From positions 31,426,001 through 31,490,000 of the forward strand of contig NC_092580.1 in NCBI RefSeq assembly GCF_037975245.1: a stretch of DNA of 64,000 bases, read 5' to 3'. The translations under genes were made by a program, and so were the position numbers. This stretch comes from Apostichopus japonicus. Lineage: Eukaryota > Echinodermata > Holothuroidea > Aspidochirotida > Stichopodidae. The notes below the pieces were generated by a model. It was not told the DNA's origin. It saw only the letters and a program-made list of their open reading frames with translations, and did not search any database. Positions 13,801-24,699 of this stretch are shown here, in pieces (the first letter of the stretch is position 1; each line of letters opens with the position of its first letter).

Positions 13801-16800
13801 CCTCTTAGGTTATTTCCCTCCTTCCAGGCTTTTATGTAATTTACAGAAAGGTGTCTATCCATCTTTGCTGGGTTTGTAAGGTGTTTGTAAAGTAATTTCA
13901 CAGAATCACAATAGTTAACCACAAATGGCTTCTAACGGCCATTCTTCACTGTTTGTTTTACATATTTTCTTGCTAATGGCTAATTATAGTCTTGTGGTTT
14001 TCCAATATTTTATCAGGAATGTATTACAAAAACAGCTTTTTGAAATTATCCCTCATTTCCTCTGTGATTTATATATTCCAATCTATTGCAATGTTTAATC
14101 TAGACATTCTATAGTCTCCCAATTGCTTTGAAAAAATTTCCGGTGGGAATTATCTTTGATGGGAAATAATTCTGTGGTTTTACAAACATTTGCCATGCAG
14201 CAGACTTGTGTGAGAGGTTTTTTTTCTGCAGTCTACCATTGAAAGCACATGTATGTCTTTGCTCATCTCATACCGTACTTAACCCCCCCCCCCTCTTTTT
14301 TTTCTTCCCACTCGCAGCGCTCAATGAGTTTTCGAAGCGCCCATTCCCCCAGTATCTACATAAAGCCGTACAGTAAGCCAGCAGCTACCCCCACCAAGAG
14401 GAGGGACAGCAAACTCTGGTCGCAGACTGTAACCCACAACACCAACGAGGGCTTGACCAAGGTAGAGATCAAACGTCAAGAGGTGAGTTAGTTGTCTCGT
14501 CCTTCCAATCATTCAAAACCTGCGATTGATCATAGCCAAAGATTACCAGGAATTGTTACATGCGTCTCCTTGTTATACAGGGCTATGACTTCATTTCTTA
14601 TGTAAAATCATGGATGTGAAATTGTTGAGATAGGAAAATGGGGTTTGTTTGGGGTACAGTAAATGAGTGTAGGACACTGATAATTTAATTCATGATCTGT
14701 GCTGCAGCCGTATGAATAAAGTCAAATTTGCGTGATTAACATTCTGTGGGTGTTTCACTTCTCTGTGACATCTGGTGCGGGACTAAACATTGTGCAAAAT
14801 GTGTGACAGCAGTGGTTTTTGAAAAATAAAAGTTTTTCAGTTTACCACCTATGCTGTATTTTGTCTTACTTTTTCTGTCAAAGAATTAGAAAGTTCAATT
14901 CTTGGGCAGTGATACAATCAGGTCAAATTGCGTACACCAGCGAATTGGATTGTTTATAGACTTCCCAATTATGATCTGGAAAGAATCCCTGTTGACTATT
15001 GAATAACAACACTTCACTGGTGATTGATGAGAATCGGTTGAATGAAAAAAAAATATTGTTGTTTCCTACAGAGGTCAACAAGAGTGTATCTTTCTATTCA
15101 TTTTCCTTTTGTTTCTACTTGCAGGCTATTTTTGAACTTTACCAAGGAGAGGTAGAACTGGTGGAAGATCTTCAGCTAATTTTGAAAACATATCGAGATT
15201 CTATGAAATCGCTCCGAATTCTCAATCAACAGGAACTAGCGACTATTTTCTTTCGCCTTGAAGAGCTCATTCCTTTACACGAAGGTGAGAGATTCCTCCC
15301 GTTGCCCCCCACCCCCTCTCTCTATCCCTCCTCACTGCCACTGTCCCCTCTACCCCCTCCTTCACTGCCCCCTTTCTCTACCTACTTCACTGCTCCCTTT
15401 CTCTACCTCCTTCACTGTCCCCTTTCTCTAACTCCTCCCTCACTGCCCCCTTTCTCTACCCCCTCCCTGACTGCCCCCTCTCTCTACCCCCTCCTTCACT
15501 GCCCCCTCTTTCTACCCCCTCCTTCAATACCCTTCTCCATACCCTATCCTTTCCTTAACATTGAAGCCAGTTCTCAAGGATCACGACGCCTGATGCTCTT
15601 AATTTTATCTCTTTTACAGAATTAATCGAAAGGTTGGAGAGGCTACGTCAAGAAGATGGCCGAACAGATTCAATAGGCAAAGATATCGCCGAATGGGTAA
15701 GAATTTATCACTTTCTTCGATCAACGACGTGGTTATAGAGCAGGGTAGGGAGAGGGTTAAAATGTGACCTTATCGTACCAGTTTCCTCAAACCATCCCTG
15801 ACACTCTCTTTGTTGAAATCTTTCACAAACAGCTCCTCAAAAGGATTTATAGATCAGATGCCAAATATGAACCCCCGGAAGCTTGGGAATTATTGTCACT
15901 AATATCTAATTTAGCTACTACTTGACATATTCCCCTGGAGACTTTCAAAGGTTGTAACTGGCAAATTGTCACGGGCTGGATTTTCTAGACTTCTAGGGGA
16001 ACTTCCCAGAATCTTTCTCAGGAGAAAAACAAACAAGAATTACTGACAGAAAAGATTACTGTAAGAATGCCTTGATAAAAGGATGGGTTAGTGTCTAAAC
16101 AGATCTGGTTCGGGTTTGTTCGAATTTGGCGAAAACTATTGTTTACAGTAAAGCTTTTAAACATCCCTGTAAGTTGGAATCCGAGGCACCTTCATGACGT
16201 AGCAGTCTCCTGACTAAATCAGGAAATTACACCCATCCTGATATGATGAAACTAGCACTCTATATAAAAGGCTTTGATTTGGAAGGGGGTTTTCCAACTT
16301 TCAATTCCTGATCAAGATGTAATTGGTTCAAATGACTTGTAAAAGGGAATTTTTTCTTCCCCTTTTAAACAGGGAATCATGTGAGTGTATGATGTCATGA
16401 CCTAACACTATGTAGGTTACATGTACAGTAGTTTTGAAATCTTTTAGTGTCTTTTAGTCTTTTTATTGTTTCTTCCAAAGTCATGATAATACTAATATTT
16501 TAAACTGAAAACTATATTTATTGTTGGTAAGTTGCATCCCAGCATAGATCAATTTTACCACACATTTTTTTTTTAATGTGTATGTGGTTTTTGGACATAA
16601 AGTTTCTTTTAAACTCTACAACAGCAAGGCCTTTTATTGTATGTACTTTTTTGTTATACAACAGCAAGAACTTTCAAGTCAATTTTGACCAGAGAATTCA
16701 TATTTAAATTAAATCTCATCTTTTCTTTCCCCCCCACCCCTCTTTCTATTTTCCAGTTGCCAGAGCTCACAGACTGTTACTCCTCGTATTGTGTCAATCA

Positions 16801-19800
16801 ACTAGCTGCAAAGTCTCTACTGGACGAGAAGAAGCAGGAGAAACGAGTTCAAGACTTCTTGGAGCGATGCCAAGAATCACCTTTCAGCCGCAAGCTGGAC
16901 TTGTGGAACTTCCTGGACGTTCCTCGTAGCCGCCTGGTCAAATATCCCCTCCTTCTGAAAAACATTCTTAGGCTGACTCCAGTGGAACATGAGGACAAAA
17001 GCTACCTTACCAATGCAGTAAGTTCACTCTATCCCTTTTGCCCAAGTTGTATTGTGGTCTCTTTTCAGTTCAATAGAACAATGAGGTCAAAGGCTGTGTA
17101 ATATTTAACCTTATGTTACATTTGGCCTACATTTTCTATCGCCAATATTTCATTCGAACACCATCAGAAAAACTGGTTTAGTTTCCGTTTGCTTTGCAGT
17201 GTAGAATCATTTTCGTGACACTATTTAATATGTGTAAAAATTAGTTGGCCTGACGTTTCGATCCTAGCAGGATCTTCTTCAAAGGCTAAATGATAAGTAA
17301 CAGTAACAGAAGGGACACTATTTAATACTTAAGAGGCTTGGTTAACATTACAGAATGCTACTGCCAAGTTACTATCACTTGGTAACTAAACAGTCCATGG
17401 CTTCATTTAAGGTCTACTTTACAACAGTTATCCAGTTCCTTATTCGACAATGTCTGTATTTGAACAGCTTCCATGAAAAACCTATTCACTGAAATCTATC
17501 AGAATATTACAAGACTTAAAACAAAGAAGCTGCACTTCCTGTTCAGATAAAATCAGGGCATTCCTAACCTTGATTAAACTGTATTACTCAACCTATCTCC
17601 TGCAAGTCCAGTCCAACAATAGGAAACGCTACCGACTTTTGATAGCAATCGAGCATGAAATATTTCCCTCGCGACGTCATTGAGCCACTTTTGGTCTATT
17701 TTTTGCCATATCAATCAGAATGGAAAAAAAGGGGTCGTCGATTCGTTTGACATTGCATTAGCTGTTGTGGTTGTTGGATGACACAGATCGTATCTCAGGG
17801 TGAATCTCAGGGGTAAAGAACTGCTAGACTGACGTCATCTGTCTCTCCTGTGGTCATTTTAGAGTTATTTGTGACATATTTTTACAGGAAATTGCTGCAT
17901 ATGGTACTGTCTTCTTTTATATCTTTCTTGTCTGTCTGGTTGAACTCTTTGTTCAAAACAGACAGAAATCATAATCAAAAGTGAATCAGCATTGAGTAGT
18001 TAGTTACCATGGAAACATCAAACAGTGGTCAGTTGTCTGCATTGAACTGATGGATGAGCGAGCATGGGGTGGGGGGTTGGAGGGAGGTGTAGGGGGAGGC
18101 AAAAGATGGCTGTGCAGGCACCCAGAAATAATTTATTGACCGTTGAAGTGGGTGGACAAGTAATTCAAAGAATGCAAAAACCCTTTTACTATACATGTCT
18201 ACGAGGCAGTCTCCAGTAGTTGTAAGCCATGTATTTCATAGTCCAGGTTATGAATAAGCTTCAAATCTATCAATTTCTCCGTTCACAGATAAAACGGTGC
18301 GACGAAATCATCAAGGAGGTGGACAAGAGCACCGGGGAACACAAGTGCCAATTTTACATCAACCAACTAGAGTATTTAGACGAGAACCAGAGACATCCAC
18401 TCATCGCAGAACAGAAGTCACTCCACTGCATGGGCATGCTGCGAAATAACAAGGGCCAGGTAAGTTGTCAAGGTTTTAATCCACCAGTCTAAACAGTTAG
18501 TCCTTCTACATCCTACCTTTATGACACTTTGGACTTCCTTTTTGCTGCAGTTAGAGAAGGAAAAAAACAGCTTAGACTTTCTGGCCGGAAAATGGTCTTA
18601 GTTCCCTCAAAGTTGCCCTCAAAGAGCCAAAATTATGACATTTGAGAAGGTTCTGGAAAGAGTGACTGACAAGAGGTAAAAGTCTCTCGTCTGAAGAGCT
18701 TCCTTAAAACTAAATTGCTGTTAGTAATCCATGCGAGAGTATCTTATATCACAATTATAGACAGTCTGAAATGGTCTTGTTCCATTTTCTTGGTTTTCCT
18801 TTTTTTTGGGGGGGGGGGGACATTTTTAGTCAGAGTAATCAGATGTGCACTTACAGTCACTCTATTCAAAAGTAGGTGAACTTTGTGGAAAGTTTGGAAG
18901 CAGGGCCATTTTGGATTTAAAATTGTCTTTGGATTTTTGAAATTGTCTGGTTAATTTAGTGCAAAAACATCTCCAGAAATAAGATATGACATGTGCTGTA
19001 TCTGAATGACGGTTCAATGTTTTCAATTTCATACCGAAACAAAACAAATATTACACTCCTTGTTTTGAACAGATGTGCCCAAATGTAAGGTCATAAGATA
19101 AGTCATGTCACTCAGCCAGCCAATGGCTTGTTCCTCAACACTCCTAAAAAACCTGTATGAAATAGGAGTTATCTTGCATTCGGCCTCAATCACTTGGCAA
19201 CTTTTGAAAAATATTTACCACATCTTGTGCAAAATATTTGGAGTATTGTTTCAAATGTTCCCCCCCCCAAATGAAAAGATAGATGGCTTTGCTCTGGTTC
19301 CAATCTGTGCAGCCTTTTCCCCATCCATGTATACCACCTGCGTTGACACATTCCTTCACAGACGATATGTTTTCTGAAAAGAAAACTCCTATCTAAGAGG
19401 TAGAAGAAATATTTTTGCAAACGTTTTGTATGACATACCTAAAGTCTAGCCTGGGGCAGGTTGTGTGGGTACAACTAGGATCGTAGGATTGAGAGCCTGT
19501 CGGCTAGAGTGATAGAAAAAATGCCATCTTTTACCAACTTTTTACCATAATAGGAAAATGCTGTAAACAAAGAGATAACACTAGGGATGATTTTTGGATC
19601 CCTACTCTCGCCCCCTCCCCCCCCCCCCGTAATTTCTAAAGTTTCAGTTAAAATATTTCTTTGTAATAATGGTTTTGTCCTCTGTCTTTGTCCATGTATT
19701 TCGGGAATGAGACTTCCAGTTTATCGTGGGTGGGACAAGATTTTTCGAGGCCTGGTATTGTTTATAAGCACTCACGAGGCTGTATCAGGATAAAGTCTGT

Positions 19801-21079
19801 ATTTGGGGCGGAAGGTTACCATGCACTCCCATCAATTAACAGCATTAAACGGCTCGCTAATAAAACAAAGGAAGAGCTTTGGTTATCTCCTGAATGACTT
19901 AATTTGTGCTTTCCACTTCCTCTGGTTGGGAAGCAATGGAAGGGAGAAAAAAGTAGTGTGTTCCTTCCACTTATAATCACAAATGTAACAACGAGTTGCT
20001 CCTCATTTCCTAATTGGCCGTTACCTTGGTAGTACAGTTGAGTTTGTAGCTGCGAGGGGGGGGGGGCACGGACAAGATTAATTATGGTTACAATGGACAT
20101 GTGGCTCTCTCTCTATTTAAAAAAAAAAAATGTTATCATATTTTTATATATAGTTCTGTCTTTTGTGAAAGAATTGGGTGAGAGAAGTGCAATGTGTATG
20201 TTCTCTGAAAAGTGTCCCTCTTTTAAAGATCAAGGCTTTGAGAGACTGGGATAGTTTGTAAGCAAAGTAGACAATGTGTCATCTTCATCAGTAAATCACA
20301 GCAACAAAATGTCATAAAGCAATTGGCGGATCTAGAGGAAAGGATCTATGATTTTTTTATCCATTTTCTTTTTTTTTTTGTATCATTTTGCTACAGAAAC
20401 TTCATGTATTCCTGTTTGAAGACATTCTGGTGGTAACAAGGATTGCTACAAGAAACGGTGTCAAAGGTTACCAGCTTACAAGGTTACCAATTCCCGTCCA
20501 ATCACTTAACCTTGAAGATGTCCCCGAGGGCGAACTCCGCACAGGGTCGTTCAGAGGGGCTTTCTCTTCGAATCAAACAGGTTAGCAAAAAAGAAAACCT
20601 ATTTTTCAATTCCTAAGTTTCAAAAACAGTCCCAGAGGACGAAGAAGAAGAAGAAGAAAACTTGTTAATTACATATGAAAGATTTTTGTCTCTTTTTCTT
20701 TGAATTGTCAATTACTGCTGTGGGTGTCCACCATTTGTAGGCTGTGTTAATAGTCTTAGTCAATTTACTTTGAAGAAAGAAAGAGAGAAGGAAATCTAGT
20801 TTTGAAATGGCTTAACCAGGTTCTTGTAAAAGGATAAGAAAGAATAGAGAAAAATCATTATTTACTTATTTATTTATATATTTATCATTTTAATAAATTC
20901 CTTCTTCATTCCTTTCCTCCATCTCAGGTAAACATGCCTTCAGAGTGACCTCCACCGACCCGAGTCTCGTCCAATCGTTCACTTTCGTCTCGTCCGACGA
21001 ACACGATAAAAAGCAGTGGATGCAGATGATAGGGAACACCATCAGTCTCAACGCCGGTGAAAATGCCGAAGCAGATTGA
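7811..21079 (+). CDS. ARHGEF3: ARHGEF3/NET1-type Rho guanine nucleotide exchange factor (multi-exon, 5' end uncertain)
   Basis: Coding exons: 7811-7915, 14318-14482, 15125-15284, 15620-15696, 16757-17017, 18289-18459, 20397-20580, 20928-21079 (stop TGA). All phases join and give 424 residues plus an unplaced N-terminus. The product should load GTP onto RhoA/RhoB at the cytoskeleton or nucleus. Exon 1 encodes an LARVSSIANLISPV segment like the NET1/ARHGEF3 N-terminal region. Exon 2 has RSMSFRS and KRRDSKLWSQT, close to ARHGEF3. The DH domain runs from about EIKRQEAIFEL (residue 87) through QDFLERCQESPFSRKLDLWN and DVPRSRLVKYPLLLK. The PH domain runs from about residue 290 (KLHVFLFEDILVVTR) to KKQWMQMI. 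The protein stops soon after the PH domain, so it lacks the long tail of vertebrate homologues. No starting ATG belongs to the first listed exon: it opens after an acceptor, so at least one exon lies upstream or an alternative start is used. One donor (after 20580) is GTTAGC, a weak match. Family call very sure; orthology to ARHGEF3 versus NET1 is not resolved, since invertebrates may have one co-orthologue. Confidence 0.95.
10827..10874 (+). CDS. candidate alternative first coding exon of the ARHGEF3 gene (a)
   Basis: A 16-codon open segment starts with ATG (A at -3) and ends exactly at a consensus donor, ATG followed by GTAAGT. It ends in phase 0, which fits the phase-0 acceptor of the exon at 14318. 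It reads MKLKLQSFILEEVASM. The preceding 350 bases are richer in CpG than the surroundings and hold a TTTATAAGG box near 10621. Vertebrate ARHGEF3 and NET1 genes use several first exons, which is why I note it. If real, the isoform would skip the exon at 7811. A short open segment before a GTAAGT can arise by chance, so this is only a candidate. Confidence 0.3.
12001..12302 (+). repeat. tandem duplication, period about 160 bases
   Basis: Two nearly identical copies, 12001-12141 and 12161-12302, both from TTCTGTTT..TTAATTAATTGTC to TCTACCTGTTCAGGTTTCAA. They differ at only a handful of bases (for example GGGAATAACAACATT against GGGAACAACGACATT), so the event is fairly recent. In the first intron of the ARHGEF3 gene. 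Confidence 0.9.
13685..13717 (+). CDS. candidate alternative first coding exon of the ARHGEF3 gene (b)
   Basis: An ATG in good context (G at -3, G at +4) opens 11 codons, MAPSVISALVE, that end in phase 0 at a strong donor, GAG followed by GTGAGT. The next exon at 14318 is phase 0 and only 600 bases away. The 450 bases upstream are relatively CpG-rich (several CG dinucleotides between 13230 and 13580), as expected for a 5' untranslated leader in an otherwise CpG-poor intron. There is no sequence similarity to a known N-terminus that I can recognise. It could be one of several promoters or chance. Confidence 0.3.
15290..15545 (+). repeat. 28-bp pyrimidine minisatellite after ARHGEF3 exon 3
   Basis: Units of the kind TTCACTGCCCCCTTTCTCTA plus CCCCCTCC repeat about eight times directly after the donor at 15285. 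The exon frame runs on through it, but the canonical donor and the fit of the next exon show it is intronic. Confidence 0.88.
17231..17325 (+). repeat. dispersed repeat with GATCCT/AGGATC hairpin, copy 1
   Basis: TTTCGATCCTAGCAGGATCT contains a perfect 6-base inverted repeat with a 3-base loop and is followed by CTTCTTCAAAGGC. A second copy is at 44447-44550. The shared part includes GTGTAA, TTAGTT, CTGACTTT/CTGACGTTT, the hairpin and GGCAC/GGACAC. In the intron after ARHGEF3 exon 5. Confidence 0.75.
18460..20396 (+). other. ARHGEF3 intron between the exons ending at 18459 and starting at 20397
   Basis: AT-rich with a G12 run at 18808-18819 and C runs near 19260 and 19612. No gene recognised; the acceptor has a long T tract. 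Confidence 0.6.
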
Positions 21080-24000
21080 GGGAGCCCTTCCTCCGCAGAG
21101 TCTCGTCGCTGGTTTCGAATACGGCTCGTCAGCGACCCCCTCTTGCTTGAAATATGAAGTGCATCAGACCCCTGGCGGCATCTACGGTACAGCTTGAATG
21201 CCTGCTGCAGAAATTGGGAGCGTACAGTTTGACCATCTGTGCCTGTATGTGTGCAAGTAGACATGAGTGTCGGTGACGTAAAAAAGGGGCGAAAGTAATC
21301 TCCTCTTGTCAGAACGGGTGGAACGTGGATTGTATGTGGCTGGGTATCATCAGTAACTAACGTCGTCCTTTTCTGTTTTGGTTGAATCGATTCTAGGCCA
21401 TCATCGCTGGCTCATCAAATACAACTCCTGTGTAATCCCACTGCTATTTGACAAACTTAGGATTTACGAAATGGGTCGTCAATGAAATATTCTGTGCTTG
21501 GTTTCGATATTGTGTAGAATCTTGGTTACGGTTAAAGAATTAAGAAAAAGGCCCGCCAACCGTTGGGTGCTCACACAACATTGGCTGTTTGTTGGTCTTA
21601 TGGCATACGTTGTTCTTTTATAGGTCATTTCAGAACAGAAATGTGTAGAGAGGAGTATTGTTTGTGCGATTCCAAGTCTTTTCCTTGAAAGCCTTCATAC
21701 GATTGGTTGAGACGTAAAATGGTTATCTTGCGCAAAACATTTTTAATTCACTTTTCTCCCATTTCTTCTGCTATTGCCTAGATTAAATGTAGGTTTTTTC
21801 TTCGTGACGGCTCGATAATTTATTGTCAGGAAAACTATCCAAGTTGGTTAGGGACAGATAATATTGTTTAAGGGGCAAGCAACTCACCCTTGAAAGGGTG
21901 ACATGGTTCTTGTAGTTGTTTGATAAAACTAACAGCTGTGAAGAAGTCTGTCAGGGGTTTATCAATATAATCTTATCAGGACAGTATCAGATAGTAAAGG
22001 GACAATAATCTCTGCTACTTTTTTCAGCTTTTTTCCATGTTTTTCAGCTTTTTTTTTCCATGTTTAAAACTATTTTTTTCTTTTTCGGATGGTGCTAACT
22101 TGAGTTAAGAAGTTGTGCTAGTATTCCTAACTCTGCTACGAACAGGCGAGACCCAGTATGTGGTGCACTTGAAGTGACGATATCTATTTCTCCTGGCAAG
22201 AATTTGTTGGCGAGAAGTTACACCCTGGTGGTGAAATGCAAAGTTAACTCGATGTTTAGGGAGAGAGCTCTCGAGCTCCGCCGCCTGGTGCTGCAGAAAT
22301 ACTTTCATGTCTCCATTTTGTAATGGAGCGGAACATTCCAGGATGTTACCCCAAGTAACTGTGAAGGTCATTAGTTTATACGCCCCCTCCAAATGTCACC
22401 TTATGCTCCACCTGTGACCTTTTAAACAATATTTGCAATACAACGCATAGGTTACAGACTGGAGACTTTTTTCTTTTTTTCTCGGGGTTGACAATGGAGA
22501 ATATAATTGATCGAAAACAGGTTCGCGAGCTTATCAAACGTTTCAACGTTCCCTGTGTAAGCGGCCAAATATTAAAAACAAAACATTCCAAAGACAGTTT
22601 TCACTTTTGTCAGTTTAAGACAAAGTTGTTTTCTCTCTACAGAAAGTTGCACAAAGTGGAAGCTCTTGTTGATGAGAAACAAAGATCTACTCTTTGTTAA
22701 TATCATGTTGACCTTTTGCCTTAAATATAGAACAGAGGAAGGATACAGTATACAGGATAAGAATAGCATAGAAAAATGAAAAATACTCTTTTTTGATCTA
22801 CAAGGAAGGTTCTTGTGACAAACTAACGAAGGGGGGGGGGGGGGAAATGGTGAAGACAGAAACAGTCTACGGTGTTATTCCCTGGTACAGAAAATTTTGC
22901 TAGTGAGCTCAGGGAATAAATAATTCAGTGTTCAAATTTTGTAAAGCAGTTTTGAAAGCACAGCAGTTTCTCTTCTAAAATGTAATGGTTTTCTATGTAC
23001 AGAAACTGCTATACATCTTTGCACTCGTATAGCAAGTTGCCCATTATGCATAGCGTTATGCGATGTGATACGGATAAATGCTTCCCTGAGTTACCTAGCT
23101 GACACTGATTTATGACTTATTCTAGTCTTATTTAATGTCAATGTCCTGTTGACATTTTGTCTGGATTTTGTTTCAAGCTGATGTCATTGAATACTTTCAA
23201 TATACAGAAACACCTCACTGGGGGGTCTGTCTCAGACAATGCTATATTTAAGCAACTTTGATTTCATAATTATAATCTTACAATGACATTATAAAAATTG
23301 TATTTCTGGTTTTTTTCTGAGTCTGGATTTCCATTTAATCTGAAGATTATCGAGATTGATGGTTAGATCATCCTATAAAGCTGGCTCCATATTGGATGAT
23401 ATAAAGTTAAAAGGTACCTCCTTGGAGACTAACAAATAAAAAAGGACCTCCTTGGGGGCAAATCAAAAGTCGGTGGGTGTACTATTGCCAAATAATATAT
23501 TTGGTTTTTCCAAGAATCAAGGTTTTGAAGCAGTAGGGTTTTAAATAATACATATTTTAGAATATCAGGATCTCCTTTGTTCTGATTTATCTTTGTAAGG
23601 ATTATATTGGAGGGGGGGGGGGGGGGGGGGGGTGGGGGAGGAATATCATTTTGAAAAAGGTTTGTGCATACAATGTTGGGTTCATTTGAGTGTAACTGGT
23701 ACCGGTAGAATATGAAGTAACCCCCCCCCCCCTTCCTTTATATAAAGGTAAATAGTTTTATCTGTGTCTGCTTATCATCAGTGAAACTCAATTGGAAAGT
23801 TTTCCACATCCAGACCGATGGTATTATCGCTGTCAGTAATGCTGCAATCATTGTTATGCTAATGGTAAAAAGACAATGACATTGTTATCTATTGTAATAA
23901 CTAATATTTATGTGTAATCAGAAAGCATTTCATTTTACCATGCTAAAAGACTGAGGAAGTCTAACATTTCCTACTGGTCAGTGTTATTGTTTTGCCGATT

Positions 24001-24648
24001 CTTAGTTTATCTCTGACGTGAATCTTGTAACTCTCATTATAGCTCAAACTGTTGTTAAATGTCAGCAGACCCTTGCATTCTTAAATGTCTCCCTCCCCCA
24101 TTCCCTTTTGTTTTGTCTTCATTTTTCTTTAAGACCAAGAACTGTACTGCTATGGCTTGGTTGTATTTATATCCATTTTTCAGTGAAATACATTAAGTTA
24201 AGTGTTGACATGATTTTGCCAAAGTTTATCAAGTACCATGCTAGAAATAACTCCTACATTCATATAATATGAAGCATTCCACATCAAATAGATATGTAAG
24301 CCTTTTTTTTTCCCTTTTTTTTTTAAATTTTGTATTTTGTAATGTTCCATTTGTATTCTTTTCGTAGACTCGAAGAATACGCAAACCTAAGAAAAGGGCA
24401 GATTTAATATATTTGGAAGATTAAAAAATATGATTTTGTAATCGTGAGCAGTAAGCGCATGGAAATATGAATGAAATAATTATCTTTTGATAATATCGTA
24501 CTGTCGGTACAGAGTCAACAACTCTTAATCGCTTTATCTCATTTCTCCTTTACTATTTAAGTTCATCTTGCTTGTCCTACAAGCTATTGTACATTTTGTT
24601 GTAAATAACTGTTTATTTCTATTTCCTGGAGAAAAGAAACAGAATAAA
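21080..24648 (+). other. probable 3' untranslated region of the ARHGEF3 gene
   Basis: No coding sequence follows the stop at 21079. The next 3.5 kb contains only short open frames, poly-T tracts, a G21 run at 23612-23632 and a C run near 23721. An AATAAA at 24643-24648 followed by a T/GT-rich stretch (AGTTTTTGTTGGCTTTG) looks like a real poly(A) site. AATAAA also occurs earlier at 22915-22920, so a shorter form is possible. Extent is inferred. Confidence 0.5.
24643..24648 (+). promoter_or_regulatory. candidate polyadenylation signal of the ARHGEF3 gene
   Basis: Canonical AATAAA, followed within 30 bases by a T- and GT-rich element. It is the best-formed signal between the ARHGEF3 stop and the intergenic region. 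Confidence 0.5.
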
Positions 24649-24699
24649 TCAATATCACTCAGAAATTAAAAGTTTTTGTTGGCTTTGTAAATTTGGTGT

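Larger units (their letters stand above)
7916..14317 (+). other. first visible intron of the ARHGEF3 gene (6.4 kb)
   Basis: Holds the 160-base tandem duplication at 12001-12302 and the two candidate alternative first exons. No similarity to a gene is visible on the minus strand. Confidence 0.6.

Noticed and set aside
15285-15625. Extension of ARHGEF3 exon 3 into a long Pro-rich tail
   Set aside because: A canonical GTGAG donor at 15285 and a matching acceptor before 15620 restore the conserved ELIERLERL sequence; the tail is a minisatellite.
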